Assembly (NCBI GenBank): GCA_041686345.1
Contig: JAWLEA010000104.1
Span: forward strand, 1-12,636
Reading direction: 5' to 3'
Length of the DNA: 12,636 nucleotides
From: JAQICJ01 sp041686345
GTDB lineage: Bacteria > Myxococcota_A > Polyangia > HGW-17
Shown: in pieces, positions 1 to 7,747 of the stretch
Position numbering within the stretch: position 1 is the stretch's first letter
Layout: the number at the start of each line of letters is the position of its first letter
Program-made: the position numbers and the translations under genes
The notes under the pieces: model-generated
Told to the model about the DNA's origin: nothing
Seen by the model: only the letters and a program-made list of their open reading frames with translations
Database searches by the model: none

Positions 1-2
1 GA

Positions 3-3000
3 ATTGAATATCAGCAAATTCCCGAACCGGATCAAGTTTATACAATCCCCTTTACCAACTATCTAAAAGATTTCATCACCAGTTTCAAACGGGATATGGC
101 AAAAAGAAGGTGGAAATTCTATAAAGATTATTACGAAAACAAAAACATTAATTGTGACAACGACATTTTATCTTTTTATTTTTTCGATAAAGGACAACGG
201 CTTGAGCAAAAAGGCAAAAATACCTCGGCTCTGAATTCATATATCCAGGCACTTGATCTGAACAACCACCTCAAATCCAACCTCTGGGCTTTGCAAAGGC
301 AACTTCACAAAAAAGAACTCTATCCTAAAATTGCCACCTTATTGCAAGTAGAATCCCAAAAAGAAAATGATCCCGGAAGAAAAGCTGTTGCTCTCTATTT
401 CAAGGCTGTAGAAGAAGAACTTTCCGGCAATCTGCAAGCAGCAACTGACAACTATCTTGAAGTTGCAAAGCTTGATGAAAATTTTCTTTCAGCATATTTT
501 GCCCTGATCCGAATCAACGAAATCCAGGGCCAAAATGAAGAGGCGGCAACTTATACCGAAGTTGTTATGGAAAAAGTCAAAGACGTTAACTTTAAATCCG
601 CCTTGGAAGTGTATTCTATTTTCCTCAAAAAAGAACAGGGGCAGGGATTCGATGAATTACAAGCTCAGTTGATGGCTGCTCTCGGCACCAGTGTTATTTA
701 CAGTCAGGAAATCTGGGACTTGTTGGACAACCTGGTAATAAATACCGGCAATAAAGAATTACAATTAGAATTGAAAAAAAGCAAATGCAGTTGGTATTTT
801 GAAGTTGACCAGCCAGAGAAAGCTCTGCTGGAAGCTCTGGATATATCAATTTTTCTGGAAAGAGAATATGGAGATACTGTCGAAGCTTTCAATTACCTGA
901 ATGATCTTTCTCATAATTACAATCAAGATATTATCAAAAAACGCCTGACTGATCTTGCTTGGAAAAACAGTGATTATAATTGGTTATCTGAGCATTCAAC
1001 TTCAGATTTCTTGAAATATTTTTCCAAGATTCGTTTGGAAGAAACCGAAATCCAACCATCCACCGAAGATCTTCAGGAACAATTGCTGTACGAATATCTT
1101 CAACACAGCTTTACCGGTTATGACAAATTGGAAACATTTTTTTCAACCGAACAGATCGAAACATTTAAATTGCAGCAAGCATTTAAATACAAAGCCATAG
1201 GTAAAGATTACCAACATTTAACAAACGAACTGGCAAGTGGGGCAAACAATTTTTCCGAGAAAATTATATTTATTTACTGGGAGAAAATCCTGCAAAAAAA
1301 CTACCAGGAAGCCGCTGATTATCTTATTTCTGTCTTTGCAGAACTTGATGAGGAACTGCAAATTTTTGCTGCCAAAGAAATTGCTTTTCTGCTTATTTAC
1401 CTGAATCAGCATACCTCCTTTCTCCAATTTTATAACAACAACTCCGAGTTGTTTGCATCAGATCAGACTATTGCATTAATAAGTGCACTGGTAGCCGAAT
1501 ATACCGAGAATCAAACTGATGCTGCTCAAAAGTTCCAAAATCTGGCAGATGCTGCTGTCAACGAAAAAGATCAGGTTGTTCTGGCCCTGTTGGCTGCAAA
1601 AATACACTTCTTCACAGATCAAAAACAGGAAGTCCTCAAAACTGTCAGGAATTACCGTCATAATCCGACAATTCAAGAATGCCTGGAATTATGTGCCAGA
1701 CTCGGACTGGAAGGAGTTGAACTTGCCGAAATTCTGCAAGCCAAAGTTGATTCCGATGATCCCAGGGCTCGTTTTGAATTAGCAATCCGCCATAAAGAAA
1801 ATGATCCTGGAAAAGCTGCTTATCTGCTGGACAACCTCGATTTACCGGAAGCACGTTGGCAATTTCTTGACCTGGCTGTCAAAAACAAAGATCTGCCTTC
1901 TTTTACCTCAATCTTCCCTGAAGTGCTAAATGATTACCAGGAAGACAAATCCCGCTTGTATATCTGGGCTGGTCAAATCATGGAAAACTTTTTTCAGGAA
2001 GATGGCTCTGAATACTATATTGAGGCCGCCCGTCATGATCATGGCAGTTATCTTGCCTGGCATTACCTTTCTCAAAAATCTTCAGTCGAAGAATCAGAAC
2101 TGGAACTACCACAGGTTGTTGGAGCCATGTCCCCGGGAGAAAGAGTCAACCTCCTCGTAGAAACACTTTTCCATAAACAGGACGAAGACGGTTTCAACCA
2201 ATTGTTGTCAACATTCAGTCTGGATGAAAAATATCTTGATTTTATCAATCTCGTTCTCAGATATAATGCCCTCGAACAAAACCAAAACGATAAATATGTC
2301 GATGTTCTGCCTCTGGGAAAGGGTCTTAAAGAAGGATTGGGACGTCGAGAACTGGTTATTTGGCTGGAAGCACTCAAAAACAAACAGGAATTTGAAGAAA
2401 TCCTCAACAATCCCTTCATTGAATCATTTCTGAAACCATGGAAAACCCTTACCACCAATCTGGTGGAACTGCTTCCCAATCAGGTGGTTTCAGAACATTT
2501 CGCTTCCCTTGTTTCCTTGAACAAAGAATTTAAAAACAAATACAACAAAGCTGTTCAAACCAGAGTATTTGAAAAAGAAATTGATTATCTGCCCTGTTGC
2601 CTGCAATTCGCAAGAATTCTGCATACCATCGACAACAATGAAAAAGCAGCACTATATTGTGCAAAAATTGTGGATGAACTGCCTGCAGGACATCCTCGCC
2701 AAAAAGAAGAACTGTTATTTATCCTCGATCATAATCCAACTCCTGAAATGGAATTAAAAGCCCTTTATCGGCTCTGGAAAAACTTCCCTGATGTTCAGGG
2801 AAGTGCAGACAAGCTGGCTGCACTTCTGCCCGAAATCGACCATAAAACCACAGTAAAACTAATGATTTCCTTGATAAATCATGAATTTTCGGATGAAGAA
2901 CTCCTGGAAATTCTTCAAAATCTGGATTTGGAAATAAATTCCGAAGAAATGGATAATTTTGTCGCCATGGAAGAGCACAATTATCCACCTTTGCTGCATC

Positions 3001-6000
3001 CAAATACAAAACTGCTTGAAGAAAAACCTCCGGTGCCCGATATTCCAAATGATGACTGGCCTGATATTCCAAAAGAAATATGGACAAACGATGCCCAATT
3101 GCTTTCTCAAATCGGCTCAGAGAAACAAATTGAAGCATATATCATCGAAGCTGCCCGCCTCTATCTTATTTCCGACAAATTTGATCAGGGTCAAACTTGT
3201 TTATACGATTTGGAAAATGATTCAGTTTTCAAAGCACAATTATTGCTTTCCATTGCTCTTCACCACAATGATCTGGAAGCCGCCCTGGAAAATTCCCTAC
3301 TCCTGGGATCCTCCGAGGGAGGACACTATTTGATGCTTGGTGCAGAACTAAGCCAGTTGATGTCAAGACAACCTCCTGAACTCATAGTTGAAAAATTCCC
3401 CCAATACGCAGTTGAAATCTTTTTTGATTTTTATGTTCGCACCGGTCAAATTGATCAACTCAAGGATTTTTATCGGGAAAAACAAGCCGAACTTTCTAAC
3501 GAACACAAATTAATCCAACTTTTTCTTTCTGACCAAACCCAGTGGCCGGACAATCTAATCCCCGAATTAAAAAATTCTGAATTTCGAGATCTGACTCTGA
3601 GCAGACAGATTTCTCTGACACAACAGCAAACCGACTCCACCATTTCTTTGGATTTAATCAATGAAATCAATCAGAAAAATCCCCGTCTCTGGAGCATTCT
3701 CGAAGCAGTTCAAAAAAATAGCTACAACCAGGAGCTTCCCCTTGATGCAGTTGTCAGAATGACTGCTTTTTCTCTGGGTAAAATTAAACCGCAACAGGTA
3801 GTCGAAACTCTTTCCACCCCCCAACTGAAAGCTCGTTTACTGATGGCTTCGGTGCTGGAAGGAGATTTTGATGTTGAATTAGAATCCCTTGCACCCGAAT
3901 CCCTGGAAAATGAAATTCAATGGAAATTCAAACTGGAACAAATGTCACCGGAAGATAAAATTGCCTTTTTACGGGAAAACCCTCTCAATTCTTTGAGTTG
4001 TTGGTGGTTTAACAACGATATACCAGAAAAATTTGATCCGGAGCCGACAATACAAATTCTTCAGGCACACCAGCAACTTTTACAATCAGGTTATAGTTCT
4101 GATCAACCAACCGAGCCCGAAATATTAAATTCAAACTTGAAATTCACCGAGGCTCTCAAACTTTTAACTCTTTTGAAAAACAAAGTTTCCGATCCGGATT
4201 CTTCCTTCCATCATGCCAACAGATTGGCATTTATTCAAAACGACCAATTGGACAAGTTGCATTCTCTGGTTCAACAGGAAGTGGAATCTGCATCCCCCCA
4301 AAGTCCCATCCGTTATCTCAACTTAATGATTTCTTCCGAGGCCGAACTTGGAGAATCAACTTGGATAGCCGATGCAGTTCTACAGGAAATACGAGGAGAA
4401 CTTCCCTACAAAGTCTGGCACAAAGTTATTGAAACCAATGGTGAGAAAATTGGACTTCTAGCCTTTAGAACCAGCTTGATTCAGGAATTTCTTGATCAGG
4501 AACCGGCTGAGCAATTCCTGGCAAAATGTCCAAAGCAGTTGGTAGAAAAAATTGAATTCAGACAGGCCAACAAGAAAAATGAGCGGGACAAACTTATTTC
4601 CTTACTGAGAAATGAAGAGTTCAGAAACAAAATTGATCCCCAAATCTTGATTATTCTGCAAATGGTTCATAATGAGTTTGTCGGTTTTAAACCACAGAAT
4701 AAAAAACCCACTCTGCTTGAACAAAAGTTGCTATGGCATTTTAAAAAATGGCCCGAATTAAACCATTATCTGCTGGAAATGACTGAAACAACCTCTCCCA
4801 GAGAGAAAAACCGGCTTTATCTTCAGATGATCAAAATAGATGAATACGGCAAATTTGATCAGGATGGGGAATATCTCACCAGAGAAACTCTGCTGGAACT
4901 GGATCCTCTTAATTATTACAATTTACTGCGTCTTAACCACTATTACCGTATTAATCAGCGCACCAGCAAAGAAATTCCCCTGTTCAAAAAATTGATGGCC
5001 AACTCTGAACTTACCCAGCTTGATCCTCAAATAATCTCTGAACTTTTCCGACTGGAACTGCTGGAAGGATATCCCCTTCCTTCAGAAGAACAAATTACTG
5101 CCGAACTGCAAAAACAACCCAATTCAGGTTATATTCTCAAATGGGCTTTTCTGGTTCTGGGTACCAAAATTCCCTGGGAACTGCTTGGAACCTATTTTGA
5201 AGATGATAAGAATACTTTATTCACCTGCAGGATGCAACAAATTCATAAACTCATGAAGTCCTCTTCCAATCCTCAGGAGATAATGGAAATGGTTTTGAGG
5301 ACAAATGAATTATGCAACCAATATCTGCCACTCAACGAATCAGGTACTGCAATTTCCACAAACTTGAAAAAGGCAAATCTCTTTAATCGTTTCATCCTGA
5401 AAAGAACAAAACAATTCGAGCTCGAACCTGAACTTCATCTTGCCCTTTATATTTGTGGTGCAGCCTTGGAAACATGGGAAGATGCCTACGAGAAAGCACT
5501 TGATTATTATCTTGATTCCTGTCGACAACATTCGGGTTTTAAAGATGCTTTCCTCAAAGCTTATCAAATCGCTACAAAGCTTGATGACAGCAAATCACAA
5601 CTGGAACTGTTGCAGATGCAATTGGACCAGGAGAAAAACCCCAAGTTCAAACTTAGATACCTTTTCGATCTGGCCCATCATTGCCTTGAACTCAAAAAAG
5701 AAGATGAAGCTCTTGTTTATCTACGCAAATTTTTGGAAATAGAAGCTTATCATCCTCAGGTTCTTTCCCTTGCTGTATCTTTATTTGAAGAGCAAAACGA
5801 ATGGGAAGAGGCCGCGATATATCTGAACAATTTTCTGAAAGTAGCCAAGTCAAAGGATAAACTATGTGATATTCATGCCAGTCTGGCTCGGGTTAATCAT
5901 TATGGACTGATGGAATTCAACAAAGCCTCAACCCATTATTTCAAAGCTCTGGAATACCGGCCCAACCGCAAAAAAATCTGGAACCACCTTTTTAAACTAT

Positions 6001-7181
6001 ATAAAAGTACCAAAGAATACAAAAAAGCTCTCAAAGCCATGTCCAAGTATCTGGCTCTCGAAAAAGATCCACGACAAAAGTCTCTTAATTATCTGGAATT
6101 GGGAAATATCTATGAAAATGTATTATCCCAACCCACCAAAGCAAAAAAAGCATTTTTGGAAGCGGTTAAAATATCCAAAGGCAGTATAGAAACAGTCAAA
6201 AGACTGGTTGAATATTTTGATAATCAAAAAGATAAAGTAGGTAAAAACATCAACCTTGATAAATTAATCACAATTCAACGTAAAAAAACTGTTGAAGACC
6301 TTAACCTTGATAATCTCCTTAAAATTTCCCATTATTACCAGCTTAAAGGAGATAAAGTCTTTGCAGGGATAATGGCGGCACTTGCTTCAGATATGGGCTG
6401 CAGTGAAGACGAGCTCCCCATAAAACCGGTCAAACGCTCCCTGCCTTTCAAAGCTTTCAGCAACAGCAAATTATTCTCTTATCTATTTGCCAACAGACAG
6501 AGTATTACTCTGAATAAGCTTTTCCACCTTTTTAAAAATAATATAGCTGAGACTGTTGATTCGCATTTTGCAGCCAAAATGCCATCTAGTGCAACTAAAC
6601 TCGATAATTTACCTGAAAGTCTGACAGCTCTTTCCAGCAAAATTGCCGCAAAACACCAATTTTTTGTTTATGACGGCAACAAAACCAGGTATTTGCCTCT
6701 GCCGAAAAGAGCCGTACTTATTCCACGCAAATTACTTGAAAATAAAAATGAAAAAGTTTTGATTGCAAGTATAGGACCCTTTAAAGTTTTCGAAGACACC
6801 GGACTCAGTCTTCCCAACCTTCTTTCACGCAAAGAATTACTGCATCTTCTGGCTGCCCTTTGCCAAAAACTGCTGCCCTCTAGAAAGTTGAAAATAAAAC
6901 TGGAATCGAAATTGCTGAATAAAGCTGCAAAATGGGCTGATAAACTTGTGCCCGCTGGCAAAGAAAAAATTGCTTCATCCTATTTAATCGAATTGGAAAA
7001 AATAGAACCAAAACTGGTTTCCAGTTTCAAAGATGATCTCGATCTGCTTGCCTTAAAAATAGGCTATTTGATTACCGGAAGCCTGACTCCCCTCAAACAA
7101 CAACAAATCAGCGATTCTCTGTTCAAAAAACTTCTTGGTTTTACTTTGTCCAAAGAACATGAAAAAATAAGACATTTTTAG
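3..7181 (+). CDS. Giant TPR-type alpha-solenoid protein, 5' end outside window
   Basis: The frame is open from base 3, so the protein begins left of the window; the first in-frame ATG at 96 has no Shine-Dalgarno sequence and is probably internal. At least 2,392 residues are visible. Counting from that ATG, TPR-like helix pairs are clear at about residues 25-180 and again at about 1780-2050 (for example the stretch around W-N-H-L-F-K-L-Y). The part between is leucine- and glutamate-rich helical sequence without crisp TPR consensus, interrupted at about 965-1000 by a proline-rich linker with two P-D-I-P motifs. From about 2110 to the end is a separate domain recalling the C-terminal region of long TPR proteins in Myxococcota. 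TPR solenoids are protein-interaction scaffolds; the partner here is unknown. No membrane helix was noticed in the visible part. Length and repeat character are seen; the family link is from memory. Confidence 0.85.
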   Translation: MEYQQIPEPDQVYTIPFTNYLKDFITSFKRDMAKRRWKFYKDYYENKNINCDNDILSFYFFDKGQRLEQKGKNTSALNSYIQALDLNNHLKSNLWALQRQLHKKELYPKIATLLQVESQKENDPGRKAVALYFKAVEEELSGNLQAATDNYLEVAKLDENFLSAYFALIRINEIQGQNEEAATYTEVVMEKVKDVNFKSALEVYSIFLKKEQGQGFDELQAQLMAALGTSVIYSQEIWDLLDNLVINTGNKELQLELKKSKCSWYFEVDQPEKALLEALDISIFLEREYGDTVEAFNYLNDLSHNYNQDIIKKRLTDLAWKNSDYNWLSEHSTSDFLKYFSKIRLEETEIQPSTEDLQEQLLYEYLQHSFTGYDKLETFFSTEQIETFKLQQAFKYKAIGKDYQHLTNELASGANNFSEKIIFIYWEKILQKNYQEAADYLISVFAELDEELQIFAAKEIAFLLIYLNQHTSFLQFYNNNSELFASDQTIALISALVAEYTENQTDAAQKFQNLADAAVNEKDQVVLALLAAKIHFFTDQKQEVLKTVRNYRHNPTIQECLELCARLGLEGVELAEILQAKVDSDDPRARFELAIRHKENDPGKAAYLLDNLDLPEARWQFLDLAVKNKDLPSFTSIFPEVLNDYQEDKSRLYIWAGQIMENFFQEDGSEYYIEAARHDHGSYLAWHYLSQKSSVEESELELPQVVGAMSPGERVNLLVETLFHKQDEDGFNQLLSTFSLDEKYLDFINLVLRYNALEQNQNDKYVDVLPLGKGLKEGLGRRELVIWLEALKNKQEFEEILNNPFIESFLKPWKTLTTNLVELLPNQVVSEHFASLVSLNKEFKNKYNKAVQTRVFEKEIDYLPCCLQFARILHTIDNNEKAALYCAKIVDELPAGHPRQKEELLFILDHNPTPEMELKALYRLWKNFPDVQGSADKLAALLPEIDHKTTVKLMISLINHEFSDEELLEILQNLDLEINSEEMDNFVAMEEHNYPPLLHPNTKLLEEKPPVPDIPNDDWPDIPKEIWTNDAQLLSQIGSEKQIEAYIIEAARLYLISDKFDQGQTCLYDLENDSVFKAQLLLSIALHHNDLEAALENSLLLGSSEGGHYLMLGAELSQLMSRQPPELIVEKFPQYAVEIFFDFYVRTGQIDQLKDFYREKQAELSNEHKLIQLFLSDQTQWPDNLIPELKNSEFRDLTLSRQISLTQQQTDSTISLDLINEINQKNPRLWSILEAVQKNSYNQELPLDAVVRMTAFSLGKIKPQQVVETLSTPQLKARLLMASVLEGDFDVELESLAPESLENEIQWKFKLEQMSPEDKIAFLRENPLNSLSCWWFNNDIPEKFDPEPTIQILQAHQQLLQSGYSSDQPTEPEILNSNLKFTEALKLLTLLKNKVSDPDSSFHHANRLAFIQNDQLDKLHSLVQQEVESASPQSPIRYLNLMISSEAELGESTWIADAVLQEIRGELPYKVWHKVIETNGEKIGLLAFRTSLIQEFLDQEPAEQFLAKCPKQLVEKIEFRQANKKNERDKLISLLRNEEFRNKIDPQILIILQMVHNEFVGFKPQNKKPTLLEQKLLWHFKKWPELNHYLLEMTETTSPREKNRLYLQMIKIDEYGKFDQDGEYLTRETLLELDPLNYYNLLRLNHYYRINQRTSKEIPLFKKLMANSELTQLDPQIISELFRLELLEGYPLPSEEQITAELQKQPNSGYILKWAFLVLGTKIPWELLGTYFEDDKNTLFTCRMQQIHKLMKSSSNPQEIMEMVLRTNELCNQYLPLNESGTAISTNLKKANLFNRFILKRTKQFELEPELHLALYICGAALETWEDAYEKALDYYLDSCRQHSGFKDAFLKAYQIATKLDDSKSQLELLQMQLDQEKNPKFKLRYLFDLAHHCLELKKEDEALVYLRKFLEIEAYHPQVLSLAVSLFEEQNEWEEAAIYLNNFLKVAKSKDKLCDIHASLARVNHYGLMEFNKASTHYFKALEYRPNRKKIWNHLFKLYKSTKEYKKALKAMSKYLALEKDPRQKSLNYLELGNIYENVLSQPTKAKKAFLEAVKISKGSIETVKRLVEYFDNQKDKVGKNINLDKLITIQRKKTVEDLNLDNLLKISHYYQLKGDKVFAGIMAALASDMGCSEDELPIKPVKRSLPFKAFSNSKLFSYLFANRQSITLNKLFHLFKNNIAETVDSHFAAKMPSSATKLDNLPESLTALSSKIAAKHQFFVYDGNKTRYLPLPKRAVLIPRKLLENKNEKVLIASIGPFKVFEDTGLSLPNLLSRKELLHLLAALCQKLLPSRKLKIKLESKLLNKAAKWADKLVPAGKEKIASSYLIELEKIEPKLVSSFKDDLDLLALKIGYLITGSLTPLKQQQISDSLFKKLLGFTLSKEHEKIRHF
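2985..3102 (+). other. Proline-rich acidic linker inside the giant solenoid protein
   Basis: This coding stretch, at about residues 965-1000 counted from the ATG at 96, is unlike the helical sequence on either side. It is rich in proline, aspartate and tryptophan and contains the four-residue motif P-D-I-P twice (around V-P-D-I-P-N-D-D-W and then W-P-D-I-P-K-E-I-W). It probably forms an extended hinge dividing the solenoid into two arms, or a short binding peptide. Function is inference. Confidence 0.5.
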
Positions 7182-7226
7182 TTTAAAAGCAAATTGCCCG
7201 GATACAGATTTTTTAAATCCAGGGAT

Positions 7227-7233
7227 AAAGAGG
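7227..7233 (+). promoter_or_regulatory. Ribosome binding site of the four-helix membrane protein
   Basis: AAAGAGG lies five bases before the ATG at 7239. It decides the start: an in-frame TTG at 7194 would give a longer protein, but it lacks such a site and would add a charged, unrelated-looking leader. Confidence 0.75.
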
Positions 7234-7238
7234 TAAAA

Positions 7239-7673
7239 ATGATAAATATAAACAAATATAAATTTTATGGAATTCTGGATATTGGTTTCGGGTTATTGTA
7301 TCTAGGAATATTTGTTTTTATCCTACCAGCTTACAACAGTTTAACTCGTTTTCTCACCATATTTTTCCCCCTTATTTTACTTGGTGGAGGAATATATCTG
7401 GTTACCGAAGCCAAATTTGCCCGCTATGTGGGAATAGGTTTGGCTTTTATCTATTTTCTTCTAACGATTTTTATATTGATCGCCTTGGCTTTCACCCTGG
7501 GTTACTTCAAGGGCATATATGGTCCTTACGGTAAAGCCATTACCATTATTTCCTGGGTTTTCATCTTCTTTGTAATTGAATTATTCGGAATCTGGCCTTT
7601 TTTCCAACTGAAAGCTTTTTTCACTCTGCCCAAAAAATCCGGCAAAAGCAGGGAAACAAAATTGCAGAAATAA
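7239..7673 (+). CDS. Small four-helix integral membrane protein, function unknown
   Basis: A 144-residue protein with four hydrophobic segments at about residues 10-31, 37-55, 62-88 and 101-122, short loops and a basic C-terminal tail (P-K-K-S-G-K-S-R). The third and fourth helices are joined by a loop containing G-I-Y-G-P-Y-G-K and followed by E-L-F-G-I-W-P-F-F-Q-L. This pattern recalls small membrane proteins seen in Myxococcota and relatives, for which I know no function. The ATG is supported by a strong ribosome binding site. It sits 57 bases after the giant solenoid gene and 74 bases before the exported toroid protein, so it may share a transcript with both. No catalytic residues or cysteines are visible. 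The membrane location is secure; any role is not. Confidence 0.8.
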   Translation: MININKYKFYGILDIGFGLLYLGIFVFILPAYNSLTRFLTIFFPLILLGGGIYLVTEAKFARYVGIGLAFIYFLLTIFILIALAFTLGYFKGIYGPYGKAITIISWVFIFFVIELFGIWPFFQLKAFFTLPKKSGKSRETKLQK

Positions 7674-7747
7674 TCCAGAAAGCACCAGGTTTATCTTCTG
7701 AAAACAATGCTAGTTAGTTTCTAGTTAGTTCCCAAAGGAAATCTTAT
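7674..7747 (+). promoter_or_regulatory. Intergenic stretch with tandem CTAGTTAGTT and a ribosome binding site
   Basis: The 74 bases between the four-helix protein and the exported protein contain the 10-mer CTAGTTAGTT twice with an 11-base period, then AAAGGA at 7734-7739 eight bases before the ATG at 7748, which supports that start. The repeated TAG triplets place stops in all three forward frames just before the gene. No convincing sigma-70 promoter or terminator hairpin was seen. Confidence 0.55.
7710..7730 (+). repeat. Tandem 10-mer CTAGTTAGTT (two copies)
   Basis: Copies at 7710-7719 and 7721-7730 are identical and separated by one T. The second copy, extended to CTAGTTAGTTCCC (7721-7733), recurs as its exact reverse complement at 11422-11434 before the cation exporter gene. 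Role unknown. Confidence 0.7.

Noticed and set aside
2072..3138. Two minus-strand open frames of 135 and 139 codons opposite the giant gene
   Set aside because: Composition is unlike the clear genes, there are no ribosome binding sites, and the plus-strand frame is continuous through the region.
7194..7238. Upstream TTG start for the four-helix membrane protein
   Set aside because: No ribosome binding site at the TTG, whereas AAAGAGG is ideally placed before the ATG at 7239.
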